From Kushneria konosiri (GTDB lineage Bacteria > Pseudomonadota > Gammaproteobacteria > Pseudomonadales > Halomonadaceae): 64,000 nucleotides of DNA. Every line of letters starts with the position of its first letter. Within the stretch, counting starts at the first letter, position 1. Shown piece by piece: positions 44,476 through 53,796 of this stretch. A program made the position numbers and the translations under genes. The notes beneath the pieces were generated by a model that was given only the letters and a program-made list of their open reading frames with translations, did no database searches and was not told the origin of the DNA. The stretch lies in contig NZ_CP021323.1 in assembly GCF_002155145.1 (NCBI RefSeq), positions 2,666,001 to 2,730,000 on the forward strand, given 5' to 3'.

Positions 44476-45758
44476 GGGGTGTCCTCGGGCGTGTCTTCAT
44501 CCAGCAGCGTCTGCATCAGGGTCTGCACATCGTTGATGACTTCATCGGGTGGCGCATCGCCATATTCTCTGGCCCAGACGCGGCTGAACAGATCGACCGG
44601 ACCCAGATCGTCGAGGGATTCGCATGTCTGATCCGGTACCGACGGCTGCGACGTGCGAGTGGTAATACTGACCAGACGGACGGCCTTGCCCTTGAGTGCA
44701 TGCTCGACAAGCGGGCGCAGATCGACTCTGGGAGCATCCAGCAGCACGCGTACGTCAAGCCAGGGCCATTTGTCGCGCGGCAGGCTGGTCTGTGTGTCAT
44801 CGAGAAAATCGCTGCCTGCCAGTGTGTCGAGAACTTCCTCAAGTGGCAGCGGCCCTACTCGGTGCATGGCGACACTTCGAGGTATGGGCAGTGAGGTGAT
44901 TTCCCTGACCTGCTCGCCTTCGAGTGAGACTTCCAGCACCTGATGTGGATAGTGGGTTTCGGAGAAATCCATCGCCAGCGGTGAGCCGCTATAGCGGATG
45001 TGCTCACTGCCAACGCGCTGGGGCTTGTGCAGATGGCCAAGTGCCACATAGGCGATGTCGGCTGGGAAGAGCGATGCCGAGAGCGACTCTTCCCCCCCGA
45101 TCACGATGGGGCGCTCGCTGTGTTCGGAAACGCTGGCGCCATGCAGGTGGGCATGGCTCATGGCGATCAGCGCCTGACCCGGCTCGCGCTTTTGAAGGCC
45201 TGCCTCAAACAGTGCCTCATGAACGCGCACCATGCCCTGAACGTAGTGGTCACCGGGCGTTTCGGAGACGTCTTCATCGTCAGGCCTGGTGCCATCATCT
45301 GTTCTGCCAGTCACTTCAGCCGGTCGCAGAAAGGGCAGGGCCATGCACCAGGCGCGCGTCACGCCCTGTCGGTCCGTCAGGGGCACGATCAGCCGATCCA
45401 CATCGGGCTTGCCACTGTCATGCCAGAGAATGCGACCCAGTGCATGAGTGTTGAGTCGCTGCAGCAGCGGCGCCGGGAGTTCAATGCGCGTGCCGCTGTC
45501 ATGATTGCCGGCAATCATGACAATGGTCAGTCCGGGCAGGCGCTCATGCGCGCCGACCAGAAAGTCATACAGCAGGGACTGGGCTGCCATGGAAGGATTG
45601 ATGACATCAAAGATATCGCCGGCGATCAGCAGGGCATCGGGCTGTCGCTCGTCGAGTGTCTCCAGCAGCCAGTTCAGAAAGTCGCGATGCTCGTTGTGAC
45701 GTGACTGGCCGTGGAAGCGCTGGCCGAGATGCCAGTCAGCGGTGTGAATCAGTTTCAT
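44472..45758 (-). CDS. sbcD: Exonuclease subunit SbcD (Mre11-like nuclease)
   Basis: The 428-residue calcineurin-like phosphoesterase has metal motifs HTADWHLGQRF at the N-terminus, LLIAGDIFDVINPS, IAGNHDSGTRIELP, MSHAHLHG and YVALGHLHKPQR. These bind two Mn ions. A capping domain follows, and an acidic C-terminal tail (DEDTPEDTP) that binds SbcC is expected. It is the upstream gene of the pair. Confidence 0.95.
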   Translation of the reverse strand: MKLIHTADWHLGQRFHGQSRHNEHRDFLNWLLETLDERQPDALLIAGDIFDVINPSMAAQSLLYDFLVGAHERLPGLTIVMIAGNHDSGTRIELPAPLLQRLNTHALGRILWHDSGKPDVDRLIVPLTDRQGVTRAWCMALPFLRPAEVTGRTDDGTRPDDEDVSETPGDHYVQGMVRVHEALFEAGLQKREPGQALIAMSHAHLHGASVSEHSERPIVIGGEESLSASLFPADIAYVALGHLHKPQRVGSEHIRYSGSPLAMDFSETHYPHQVLEVSLEGEQVREITSLPIPRSVAMHRVGPLPLEEVLDTLAGSDFLDDTQTSLPRDKWPWLDVRVLLDAPRVDLRPLVEHALKGKAVRLVSITTRTSQPSVPDQTCESLDDLGPVDLFSRVWAREYGDAPPDEVINDVQTLMQTLLDEDTPEDTP

Positions 45759-46189
45759 CAGGCGCTACCGTCTCGGGAAAAATGGCCTAGGGTATCGGTA
45801 TCATACGCGGATGATCGAGCCCTTCAGGACATGATGGCGGCGCAAAAAATGTAATGCCCGGGTAAGCGCGAGTGTGCGCTTGAAAGCGGCGTGTCGTTCA
45901 AGGCCATCTCAAGCTCGATATAATAGGAACCCCTGGCCAATACGGGTATATTTCTGACCCGTTGCAGGTATCGGCGATAACGACGCCGATGCCGGAAGGT
46001 ACAGGGCGGTAAACGGTGACACGGCGTCACCATGTTTTACGCAAGGGTCAGGAACCCTCCAGACCAGTAATGGTCGATTCTGGTTAACTCCGGGTCATTG
46101 AAACCGCTGTGGTCATTGATCCTGTCTTCACTCAACACCGGATGGCGGCTCAGGCAGGGTCGTATCGTCTCAAAAGGAAAGTCTTGTCC
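45759..46189. other. Divergent region upstream of opgD
   Basis: The 431 bases have no firm gene. There are two small dyads: ATCGGCG/CGCCGAT (45970-45976 with 45984-45990) and GGTGAC/GTCACC (46015-46020 with 46026-46031), the latter followed by ATGTTTT. They may belong to an opgD leader or operator. Confidence 0.45.
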
Positions 46190-47866
46190 ATGGATCGAAG
46201 AACTCTACTCAAGGCATCTGCCGCGCTGTCGGCGCTGGGCATGTCGACCAAATCCCTGTTGGCTCGTGCCAGTGGCAACAATAGTCGCGGGCCGGGTGAA
46301 GGGGTCGAGGTGGCGCTGGATGACAAGGGCTCCGATTTCGATTTCGACTGGCTCAAGTCGCATGCTCGGGACATGGCCAAATCCGAGTACAAGGACACCA
46401 CCGAGAAGCTGCCAGAGACGCTGACCCTCGACCATCTTGACCCACACGAATATCAGTCCATTCAGTACGATCAGAAGCATGCCCTATGGTCAGAGCGTGG
46501 TGATTCAGCCGTTCAGGCGCAGTTTTTCCACGTCGGCATGCAGTTCAACCAGCCGGTGCGCATGTACAGCGTGGTCGACAACAAGGCCTATGAAATTCAT
46601 TTCCGCCCCGAGCTTTTCACCTATGAAGGCACGGGCATCGATGTCGACCAGCTCAAGGGGCATGATCTGGGTTTTGCCGGGTGGCGGGTGTCACGCAACC
46701 CGGATTTTTCGGCGCTGGCCAACGTGGTCTCCTTTCTGGGGGCCAGCTATTTCCGTGCCATCGACAAAAACAACCAGTTCGGTCTGTCGGCGCGCGGTCT
46801 GGCCATCGATACGGCCATGCCGCCGGAAGAGGGGCAGGAAGAGTTCCCGGTATTTACGCACTTCTGGTTTGATGAACCGCCGGCCAACCGTGCCCGCTTT
46901 ACCGTCTATGCGCTGCTGGACTCGCCCAGCGCGACAGGGGCCTACAAATTCGACATCGATTGCCAGTCCGAGCGGGTGGTGATGGGGGTCGAGGCCAATG
47001 TCTATCCGCGCAAGAGCATCGAGCGTTTGGGCATTTCTCCCATGACCAGCATGTTCCTGACCGGCACGAGCCAGCGTATGCGCCGCGATACCATTGTGCC
47101 TCAGGTCCACGATTCCGACCGGCTCTCGATCTGGAGCGGAGATGGCGAGTGGATATGCCGTCCGCTCTATAATCCTGATTTTTTGCAGTACAACACCTTT
47201 GAGGACGAAAATCCGAGGGGGTTCGGACTGGTACAGGACGATCACGACTTTGAGCACTATCGCGATGTGGTCAACTATTATCATGCCCGTCCGAGTCTGT
47301 GGTGCGAGCCGACCAGCGAATGGGGCAAGGGGTCGATCACACTGATCGAGCTTCAGACCATGGGAGAAACGGTCGATAATATCGCTGCATTCTGGCAGCC
47401 GGCAGAACCCGTTGAGGCCGGTCAGGAGCTGAGTTACAGCTATAACCTGTACTGGAGCCCGCATCCCCCGGTGAAGCCTTCCGTCGGCCAGGTCGACAAG
47501 ACCTGGAGCGGTATCGGCGCAGTGCGCGATGGCTGGATTCCTGGCGAACATTCGCCCAAAACCTGGGCACGCCGTTTTGCGGTGGACTTTCGTGGCGCGC
47601 CCATCAAGGACATGCCGCACGATACCAATATGGAGGCCGTTGTCTCGGCTTCCAGCGGCGAAACGCAGGTTGTCTCCGTTACCAAGCTGGGGGGACCCCT
47701 GCAAATGTGGCGTGCCCAGTTTGACTGGTACCCCAAAAGCGAGAAGACCGACCCGGTAACGCTGCGCGTCTATCTGCGTCAGGGCGACCAGACACTCAGC
47801 GAGACCTGGCTTTACCAGTTCGTACCGCCTGCACCCGCTGATCGCAACTGGGATCACCACGGCTGA
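46190..47866 (+). CDS. opgD: Glucan biosynthesis protein D, Tat-exported
   Basis: The protein has 558 residues from ATG 46190, preceded by AAAAGGAAA. The N-terminus MDRRTLLKASAALSALGMST is a twin-arginine signal, as in E. coli OpgD. The MdoG/OpgG domain follows, with HFRPELFTYEG, GFAGWRVSRN, ASYFRAIDKNNQFGLSARGLAIDT, FTHFWFDEP, and the C-terminal immunoglobulin-like part with RRFAVDFRGAP. OpgD trims or modifies linear beta-glucan backbones for osmoregulated periplasmic glucans. The family is 540-560 residues, so it is full length. Unlike opgGH, opgD is usually a single gene, as here. Confidence 0.92.
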   Translation: MDRRTLLKASAALSALGMSTKSLLARASGNNSRGPGEGVEVALDDKGSDFDFDWLKSHARDMAKSEYKDTTEKLPETLTLDHLDPHEYQSIQYDQKHALWSERGDSAVQAQFFHVGMQFNQPVRMYSVVDNKAYEIHFRPELFTYEGTGIDVDQLKGHDLGFAGWRVSRNPDFSALANVVSFLGASYFRAIDKNNQFGLSARGLAIDTAMPPEEGQEEFPVFTHFWFDEPPANRARFTVYALLDSPSATGAYKFDIDCQSERVVMGVEANVYPRKSIERLGISPMTSMFLTGTSQRMRRDTIVPQVHDSDRLSIWSGDGEWICRPLYNPDFLQYNTFEDENPRGFGLVQDDHDFEHYRDVVNYYHARPSLWCEPTSEWGKGSITLIELQTMGETVDNIAAFWQPAEPVEAGQELSYSYNLYWSPHPPVKPSVGQVDKTWSGIGAVRDGWIPGEHSPKTWARRFAVDFRGAPIKDMPHDTNMEAVVSASSGETQVVSVTKLGGPLQMWRAQFDWYPKSEKTDPVTLRVYLRQGDQTLSETWLYQFVPPAPADRNWDHHG

Positions 47867-47889
47867 GCCAGAATCATGGATCGTGCCAG

Positions 47890-47913
47890 AACGGGCCCCA
47901 TGGGGTCCGTTTT
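47890..47913 (+). terminator. Terminator after opgD
   Basis: AACGGGCCCC (47890-47899) pairs with GGGGTCCGTT (47902-47911), with one G-T pair, followed by TT, 23 bases after the stop. Confidence 0.75.
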
Positions 47914-48003
47914 ACTGTAGGGCTTCTTCAAGGGGTAACGCCTGCCTGCTGCGAGGCGTACACTGAAAGAACTGACCGCTGACTGATAAGTGCCGGAATT
48001 TCA

Positions 48004-48555
48004 ATGACCGAGCTATTACCGCGTCCCTTTGTCTTCCTTCGTCATGGCGAAACCTTCTACAACCGTGCCTGTCTCATTGCCGGCAGTCCGGATGTGCCCC
48101 TGACACCCCATGGTGAATCACAGGCGCGTGAGGTGGGCACCCTGCTCGGGCAGACGTCATGGTCTCATGTGGCCGTCAGTACCATGTTTCGAGCGCGAAA
48201 GACCGCTCGGCTGGCCCTGCCTGAAGATGAGCTGCATTTTTATGCCGGCCTTCGAGAACGTCACTGGGGCGAGCTGGAAAAGACCCCCATTCAGGACCCC
48301 ATGCCCTATTTCGAGACTCTGGAAATGGGCGAGTCCTGGGCGTCCTTTCAGCGTCGGGTGCTGGAGGTGCTCAATGAGCTGCTGACACGTTTTGAGTGTC
48401 CACTGGTCGTAGCGCACTCCGGCGTCTTTCGGGTGATCTGCAATGTGACCCAGGGGCACCCCTACGGCGCTCGCATCGGCAACGTGGCGCCGGTGCTGTG
48501 TCAGCCCCCCACGTCAAGAGGCGACAACTGGCAGCTTACGCCCTGGCAGCGATAG
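48004..48555 (+). CDS. Histidine phosphatase family protein
   Basis: The protein has 183 residues. The phosphohistidine loop [10 protein letters not shown] has Arg13, His14 and Glu16; [10 protein letters not shown] and [11 protein letters not shown] provide the second histidine of the branch-1 phosphoglycerate-mutase/cobC fold. The conserved proline/loop after HSG fits sugar-phosphate or signalling phosphatases (e.g. SixA-, GpmB- or CobC-like). The substrate is not evident from its neighbours opgD and tpx. Confidence 0.82.
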   Translation: MTELLPRPFVFLRHGETFYNRACLIAGSPDVPLTPHGESQAREVGTLLGQTSWSHVAVSTMFRARKTARLALPEDELHFYAGLRERHWGELEKTPIQDPMPYFETLEMGESWASFQRRVLEVLNELLTRFECPLVVAHSGVFRVICNVTQGHPYGARIGNVAPVLCQPPTSRGDNWQLTPWQR

Positions 48556-48634
48556 TCAATCAGGCCGCTGGTATCTATCTTTTACAGAGCCCCTGTCAGT
48601 GGGCATGACGCAGATCGTTAAAGGAGGTGTTGAG

Positions 48635-49135
48635 ATGACAACAGTCGGCTACGGCGATGACCATGTTGAGGTAGGGGGGCACTTTCCCGAGCCAGGAGAC
48701 AGGGCACCGTCGTTTTATCTGACCGGTCGGGAGATGAACGATGTCTCTCTTGAGGACTTCGCCGGACAGCGCAAGGTCCTGTCGATCGTGCCCAGCATCG
48801 ATACCGGCACCTGTGCCACCTCCACGCGCAAGTTCAACGAGCAGGCTTCAACGCTCGATAACACGGTTGTGCTGGTCATTTCGGCAGATCTGCCTTTTGC
48901 TGCGGGCCGTTTTTGTGGTGCGGAAGGACTGGATAACGTGCTGATGCTCTCCACATTTCGTCATCACGCCGAGTTCGTACAGGCCTACGGAGTGGATATT
49001 CAAAGCGGTCGTCCACGTGGACTTTGCGCGCGCGCTGTCATCGTGCTCGATGAACAGGATCGTGTGCTGCACAGTGAACTGGTCGATCAGATCAAGAATG
49101 AGCCTGACTATGACATGGCACTATCGGTGTTGTAG
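48635..49135 (+). CDS. tpx: Thiol peroxidase (atypical 2-Cys peroxiredoxin)
   Basis: The protein has 166 residues from ATG 48635 with AAAGGAGG at the right distance; an earlier in-frame ATG (48599) gives an uncharacteristic start. Motifs: [33 protein letters not shown] with the peroxidatic cysteine, and [11 protein letters not shown] with the resolving cysteine. Tpx reduces lipid and other hydroperoxides in the periplasm or cytoplasm with thioredoxin. The following OsmC gene has a related peroxide role, but a 117-base gap separates them. Confidence 0.92.
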   Translation: MTTVGYGDDHVEVGGHFPEPGDRAPSFYLTGREMNDVSLEDFAGQRKVLSIVPSIDTGTCATSTRKFNEQASTLDNTVVLVISADLPFAAGRFCGAEGLDNVLMLSTFRHHAEFVQAYGVDIQSGRPRGLCARAVIVLDEQDRVLHSELVDQIKNEPDYDMALSVL

Positions 49136-49252
49136 AAATATCCTATTCTGACAAGAGTTGTCAGTATCCCGGGAGCGACTATCCTTTGGAGGGTGTCAGG
49201 CACTGGCCGGACACAGGGATTTTGAACATTATCTGTACCAGGGAGGCATGTA

Positions 49253-49684
49253 ATGACCATTCAGAAGAAAGGTTCTGCCGAGTGGAAAGGAAGCCTTAAG
49301 CGGGGCAAGGGTGTCGTTTCCACTGAAAGTGGTGCGCTCAAGGAAAACCCCTACGGTTTCAATACCCGCTTTGAAGGTCAGCCGGGTACCAACCCGGAAG
49401 AGCTGATCGGGGCAGCACATGCCAGCTGTTACTCCATGGCACTGTCCATGATTCTGGGGCAGTCGGATCTTGAGCCTGAAAGTATCCAGACCGAGGCGAC
49501 AGTGACACTGGAGCAGGATGACAGAGGTTTTTATGTCAGCAAGGTCGCGCTGAAAACAGTCGCCCGTATCCCGGGGGCCGATCAACAGACTTTCGAAAAG
49601 GCCGCCAACGATGCGAAGGAAGGGTGCCCGATTTCGCGCCTGCTCAATGCCGACATTACTCTTGATGCAAAGCTTGAAGGCTGA
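49253..49684 (+). CDS. osmC: OsmC-family organic hydroperoxide reductase
   Basis: The protein has 143 residues. The OsmC signature GTNPEELIGAAHASCYSMALS carries the first redox cysteine and EGCPISRLLNADI the second, spaced about 65 residues apart, as in OsmC/YhfA. SAEWKGSLKRGKGVVSTESG is the N-terminal strand motif. These enzymes reduce organic hydroperoxides, and in E. coli osmC is induced by high osmolarity, apt for a halophile. GGGAGG precedes ATG 49253. Confidence 0.92.
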   Translation: MTIQKKGSAEWKGSLKRGKGVVSTESGALKENPYGFNTRFEGQPGTNPEELIGAAHASCYSMALSMILGQSDLEPESIQTEATVTLEQDDRGFYVSKVALKTVARIPGADQQTFEKAANDAKEGCPISRLLNADITLDAKLEG

Positions 49685-49713
49685 TCTCTGAAACAGGGAT
49701 TCAGGCAGTCATA

Positions 49714-49744
49714 AAAAGGGCCCTGTCAAAAGCAGGGCCCTTTT
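49714..49744 (+). terminator. Intrinsic terminator after osmC
   Basis: AAAAGGGCCCTG (49714-49725) and CAGGGCCCTTTT (49733-49744) pair perfectly around a 7-base loop. The T/A tracts allow it to act in both directions, including for the convergent rcnB-like gene. Confidence 0.9.
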
Positions 49745-49775
49745 GCGTCAATAGCCTTTCACCTGGATAGTGCGA

Positions 49776-50207
49776 TCAAGGCGTATCGGAATATTTCAGC
49801 ACTCCAGGAAAGATATCGTAGAAGGTATCAGAGGCGATGCCGATCAGCACAACATCGTTGCCGATACGGCGCCAGGCATAGCCCTCATAACGGGGCAGCG
49901 CCTGCTTGACCGCATCCGGCAGCTGCTCGCTTTCGACGTTTGCGGGAATTCTATCCCCTATTTGCAGCGGCGGTGTGACTACGTCAAAGGTCTGGCGCTT
50001 GAAGTCTTCCCGGTGAGCCGTCAGCGTGCGGATGACCAGACGGCGGTCCACCTTCGGGCCGCTCTGGGACTCACGCATGGCGATGGCCCCCGTTGAGGAC
50101 TGATACCCCCGCTCGGATTGGGTGGCAGCCTGGGCGGGGCCTTGAAGCAGCACCAGCATAACTCCCAGGCTCAGGGGTATGGTCAAAAACGCTGGATACA
50201 TGCGCAT
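49776..50207 (-). CDS. RcnB-like periplasmic protein
   Basis: The protein has 143 residues from ATG 50207 (MRMYPAFLTIPLSLGVMLVLLQGPAQA), with a Sec signal peptide and GGAAGGAAA upstream; the longer frame to 50387 lacks support. The C-terminus LPDAVKQALPRYEGYAWRRIGNDVVLIGIASDTFYDIF resembles the RcnB/YcfJ-type metal-related periplasmic domain. RcnB affects Ni/Co homeostasis in E. coli. No rcnA-like pump is nearby, so this role is tentative. Confidence 0.6.
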   Translation of the reverse strand: MRMYPAFLTIPLSLGVMLVLLQGPAQAATQSERGYQSSTGAIAMRESQSGPKVDRRLVIRTLTAHREDFKRQTFDVVTPPLQIGDRIPANVESEQLPDAVKQALPRYEGYAWRRIGNDVVLIGIASDTFYDIFPGVLKYSDTP

Positions 50208-50322
50208 TCCAGTTTCCTTCCAGCAAAATAATGAATCCGAATAACCCCTGGGCAATGAAAGCCGGCAGGGAAATATCTTCACGAGCGTCATCGGGCGCCG
50301 CTTTTTATTTTGACATACGCAA

Positions 50323-50348
50323 GGGGCCGCTTCTCTAAAAGCGGCCCC
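50323..50348 (-). terminator. GC hairpin between two minus-strand genes
   Basis: GGGGCCGCTT (50323-50332) pairs with AAGCGGCCCC (50339-50348). No T-run follows on the minus strand, so termination is uncertain. Confidence 0.45.
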
Positions 50349-50387
50349 GTCAGATGAACGAGACGGCAGAGCTGATGCATCAGGCAT

Positions 50388-50642
50388 TCAATGCACCAGC
50401 CAGTCCTGTCCCGGGCGAATGATGCTGGGTGCCGGCGCGGCACCATACTTTTCATAGTATGCCTGCCGCTGACGCCACTCTGCACGCTGAAGCCGATGCT
50501 TGAGCTGAACAAATCCTTCCTTGCGATCATATTCGCTGTCATCGATCAGCATGGCAGAAGCCTGCTCCGGGGATGAGGCGAGTTCTGCATAGCCATTTCG
50601 CGGCGAATCCAGAGATGTCGCGCTGCGTTTGAAAAATTTCAT
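50388..50642 (-). CDS. Small hypothetical cytosolic protein
   Basis: The protein has 84 residues from ATG 50642 (MKFFKRSATSLDS), with a strong GGGAGGG ribosome site; the frame's earlier start at 50687 is unlikely. It is polar, with many glutamines and arginines (KHRLQRAEWRQRQAYYEKYG), probably helical, and ends PSIIRPGQDWLVH. I do not recognise it. A GC hairpin at 50323-50348 lies between it and the next minus-strand gene. Confidence 0.55.
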   Translation of the reverse strand: MKFFKRSATSLDSPRNGYAELASSPEQASAMLIDDSEYDRKEGFVQLKHRLQRAEWRQRQAYYEKYGAAPAPSIIRPGQDWLVH

Positions 50643-50885
50643 GAGGCTCCCTCCCTTGCACTGTAACAGCAGTGTTTCTTTTCTCATCTGTACAGTATCG
50701 GTGCCAGCCTGATCCCTGGCTGTGCCGTTACGTTAAGTGACAGTATAGATGGTTGAATCAGCAAAATTCACGCTTTTGCATCCAACCATTGGACAGGCCA
50801 CCTGCAAGGGCCAGCAGCGGTCTGCCACACCCGGTTTCCTGGCTTCACATCACAGAGGACTCGACCTGGCTGTTACAGGAAAGCA

Positions 50886-52079
50886 TCAGCGGCCGGGAGA
50901 GGATGACTCCGCCATGATCGGTCCCAGCATCTGCATGAAGTGCTCGCCACGCTCGAGCTGTTCCAGCGAGATGAACTCATCGGCCCGATGGGCCTGTTCG
51001 ATGCTGCCAGGACCACAAATGACGGCCTGCAGGCCGGCCCGCTGAAACTGCCCGGCTTCGGTGGCATAGGCAACGGCCTGTCCGGGATCACGAACCCCCA
51101 GCTTTTCCAGCAACGCCAGCGCCTCATGGTTGTCGCGATTTTCCAGTCCCGGCACGGTCTCGGTCAGCGTGGTGGTCTCGATGGCAAAATCGGTATTGAC
51201 GGCCTTGAGGGTGGCTTCAAGCTCATCGCTGTATTCGCGAAAGCGCTGATAGACGGCCTCAAAGCCTTCCTCGGGCAGATGACGAATCTCCCAGTCAAAC
51301 TCGCAGTGCTGCGCCATGATGTTGATGGCGTTGCCGCCTCTGATGGTGCCTACATGGAGGCTTGAGTGGGGCACGTTGAAGGCATCATCCAGCGACCCTT
51401 CTTCGGCCAGTTCGCTCATGATGTCCTCGATGCGACTGACAAGACGTGCGCCAACATGAATGGCCGAGATGCCCTGGTTCACCTGACTGGAGTGAGACGG
51501 CACGCCATGGATCACGGTTCTAAGCGTGGTAATGCCCTTTTGCAGAATCACCGGCGCCATCAGGGTCGGCTCGCCCACAATGACGGCAGACGGGGCAGGG
51601 TAGTGCCTGACCAGATGCTCGATCATTCGGGGCGCGCCCAGGCAGCCGATCTCTTCATCGTAGGAAAACGCCAGCCAGATGGGGCGTTCAAGCTCGCGCC
51701 GCGACCAGTCCGGCACACCTGACAGTGCACAGGCCAGAAAGCCTTTCATGTCGCAGCTGCCACGGCCATAAAGACGCCCCTCCCGTTCGGTCAGGGTGAA
51801 GGGATCGCTTTGCCATGTCTGGCCCTCGACGGGGACAACATCGGTATGACCGGATAGCACGACGCCTCCGGGCACCTCCGGGCCGATCCGGGCCAGCAGG
51901 TTAAAGCGCTCGCCATCATCGCTGGCAATTCGCTCGTGGCTGACACCATAAGCGTCGAGATACTGTTCGACCCACTCGATCAGGGCCACATTGGACTGTC
52001 GGGACAGGACGTCAAAACCAACGAGGGTGGCGAGAATGTCCCGGGCAGTGGCAGGCAGTGAGTCAGGTGTGGTCGTCAT
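50886..52079 (-). CDS. argE: Acetylornithine deacetylase
   Basis: The protein has 397 residues from ATG 52079 (MTTTPDSLPATARDIL); an in-frame TTG at 52100 is a weaker alternative. The M20 metallopeptidase motifs HTDVVPVEGQ (first metal site), GRGSCDMKGF, AFSYDEEIGCLGA (catalytic Glu-Glu) and IVGEPT are present, and a HADEF/HRADEFI block near the C-terminus supplies the last metal histidine. ArgE makes ornithine from N-acetylornithine in arginine synthesis. Other M20 deacylases (DapE, succinyl-desuccinylase) are close, but the spacing and length match ArgE. No arg genes are adjacent. Confidence 0.87.
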   Translation of the reverse strand: MTTTPDSLPATARDILATLVGFDVLSRQSNVALIEWVEQYLDAYGVSHERIASDDGERFNLLARIGPEVPGGVVLSGHTDVVPVEGQTWQSDPFTLTEREGRLYGRGSCDMKGFLACALSGVPDWSRRELERPIWLAFSYDEEIGCLGAPRMIEHLVRHYPAPSAVIVGEPTLMAPVILQKGITTLRTVIHGVPSHSSQVNQGISAIHVGARLVSRIEDIMSELAEEGSLDDAFNVPHSSLHVGTIRGGNAINIMAQHCEFDWEIRHLPEEGFEAVYQRFREYSDELEATLKAVNTDFAIETTTLTETVPGLENRDNHEALALLEKLGVRDPGQAVAYATEAGQFQRAGLQAVICGPGSIEQAHRADEFISLEQLERGEHFMQMLGPIMAESSSPGR

Positions 52080-52236
52080 GGCGCTCTCGATATCCGACAA
52101 AAAAGGGATGACCTGCCGGTATCAAAAAGGACAGGTCCTGAAGGAAAGTGTAACGCAGCCCTGCCGAGATGAAATATCACCGACTGCCGGGAACTTCTGC
52201 CGACTTTCGTGCGTGACTTTTCTGATATGATCGAAA

Positions 52237-52303
52237 CGGTCTCGGTCGACACCCACTTCGCGTGATCCGCGAATGTCGATAGACCGTGTCGCGTGATCCG
52301 CGA
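52237..52303 (+). promoter_or_regulatory. Structured leader with repeated TCGCG-TGATC-CGCGA element
   Basis: The 15-base dyad TCGCG-TGATC-CGCGA occurs twice, at 52258-52272 and 52289-52303, exactly 31 bases apart (about three helix turns). The first copy is the tip of a longer stem: CGGTCT (52237-52242) pairs with AGACCG (52281-52286), and TCGACA (52246-52251) with TGTCGA (52274-52279). It lies 55-120 bases before the MHS transporter start. It could be twin operators or an RNA element. No known riboswitch consensus is recognised. Confidence 0.6.
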
Positions 52304-52357
52304 TCAGATTGACTTTGTATGTGCCACGTCAACTGCTTTTTCGATAGCGACCTTCCC

Positions 52358-53677
52358 ATGAATAATGCCAATTCAAACGGACCATCGACGTCCGTGACGC
52401 GTCCGTTGGGCGCCCGTGATATCAAGACACTGGGGCTTTCCGCACTGGGTGGTGCGCTTGAGTTCTACGATTTCGTGATTTTTGTTTTCTTTGCAAGCGT
52501 GGTCGGTCAGCTCTTCTTTCCGGCTGACATGCCCGAGTGGCTGCGTCTGGTACAGACCTTCGGCATCTTTGCCGCCGGCTATATTGCCCGGCCCATTGGC
52601 GGCGTCATCATGGCGCACTTTGGTGATCGACTGGGGCGCAAGAAGATGTTCATGCTCTCCATCATGCTCATGGCGTTACCGACGCTGATCATGGGCCTTT
52701 TGCCCACTTACGCCACCATCGGCTATCTGGCCCCGATCCTGCTGCTGGCCATGCGCATGCTGCAAGGGGCGGCCATCGGCGGTGAAGCGCCGGGTGCCTG
52801 GGTATTTGTGACCGAACACGTGCCGGCACGTCATACCGCCTTTGCCACCAGCACCCTGTCGGCTGGTCTGGTTGCCGGGATTTTGCTGGGGTCCTTTATG
52901 GCGACCGGTCTGAACTACGTCATGAGTGATGAGACCCTTCACAGCTGGGGCTGGCGCGTACCGTTTCTGGTCGGTGGCGTGCTGGGCTTCGTGACGCTTT
53001 ATCTGCGCCGTTATCTGCACGAGACGCCGGTATTCACCGAAATGCAGGAGAACAAGGCCCTTTCCGAAGAGCTGCCCATGCGCACCCTGCTTCGGGACTA
53101 CCTGCCCGGTGTGGCCATTTCCATGATTGCAACCTGGCTTTTGACCGCTGCCGTGGTCGTCACGATTTTGATGACGCCAACGCTTTTGCAAAGCTTTGCC
53201 GGCATTGATCGCGGCCTGACCCTGCAGGCCAACTGTGTGGCGATCGTCTGTCTGATCATTGGCTGTCTCAGTGCCGGGGCACTGGCGGATAAAATCGGGG
53301 ATGGGATCGTGCTGATGCTCTCCTGCGCGGGTCTTGGCATTACCTACTTCTATTTCTTCTGGTTGATGCACCATGACGTCTCAATGCTGTTTCCGCTCTA
53401 CGCACTGGTAGGCTTTTTCGGCGGTCTGACCGGGATCGTGCCGGCCATTGCGGTCAAGTCGTTTCCCGCCGCCATTCGCTTCACGGGGCTTTCGTTTTCC
53501 TACAACGTGGCCTATGCCATTGCCGGGGGCCTGACGCCGATGATCGTGACGACCTCGATCGAAACACTGCCGATGTCGCCTGCCTGGTATGTGGCCGGCG
53601 TCATGAGCGTGGGCGTCGTCATGGGCCTCATGCTGGCCAGGCGCCATTACCGTTACCGCGCTCAGGTCGCACACTAG
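52358..53677 (+). CDS. MFS transporter, metabolite:H+ symporter (MHS) family
   Basis: The protein has 439 residues from ATG 52358 (MNNANSNGPSTS). An upstream in-frame ATG (52319) adds 13 residues. No strong ribosome site is seen for either. Twelve membrane segments. The MHS/ProP motif GDRLGRKKMFMLSIMLMA and the conserved GGEAPGAWVF, RRYLHETPVF and IAVKSFPAAIRFTGLSFSYN are visible. MHS carriers import citrate, alpha-ketoglutarate, proline/betaine or shikimate with H+. A terminator follows. Its structured leader suggests regulated import. Confidence 0.87.
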   Translation: MNNANSNGPSTSVTRPLGARDIKTLGLSALGGALEFYDFVIFVFFASVVGQLFFPADMPEWLRLVQTFGIFAAGYIARPIGGVIMAHFGDRLGRKKMFMLSIMLMALPTLIMGLLPTYATIGYLAPILLLAMRMLQGAAIGGEAPGAWVFVTEHVPARHTAFATSTLSAGLVAGILLGSFMATGLNYVMSDETLHSWGWRVPFLVGGVLGFVTLYLRRYLHETPVFTEMQENKALSEELPMRTLLRDYLPGVAISMIATWLLTAAVVVTILMTPTLLQSFAGIDRGLTLQANCVAIVCLIIGCLSAGALADKIGDGIVLMLSCAGLGITYFYFFWLMHHDVSMLFPLYALVGFFGGLTGIVPAIAVKSFPAAIRFTGLSFSYNVAYAIAGGLTPMIVTTSIETLPMSPAWYVAGVMSVGVVMGLMLARRHYRYRAQVAH

Positions 53678-53704
53678 GCCGACCTTTCCTGTCCGGCACT
53701 TATC

Positions 53705-53733
53705 AGCCAGGCTCATTCGAGCCTGGCTTTTTT
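53705..53733 (+). terminator. Intrinsic terminator after MHS transporter
   Basis: AGCCAGGCTC (53705-53714) and GAGCCTGGCT (53719-53728) form a perfect stem with loop ATTC, followed by TTTTT. Confidence 0.9.
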
Positions 53734-53796
53734 ATGGCCGTGGATGGCCGCAGGGTCGGACCATGGCGTCATGGACAATCTTTCAGGGAGAAGCAG

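Noticed and set aside
46691-47860. 389-residue minus-strand ORF inside opgD
   Set aside because: It is a shadow of a conserved gene in high-GC DNA; composition is rich in Arg, Gly and His without motifs.
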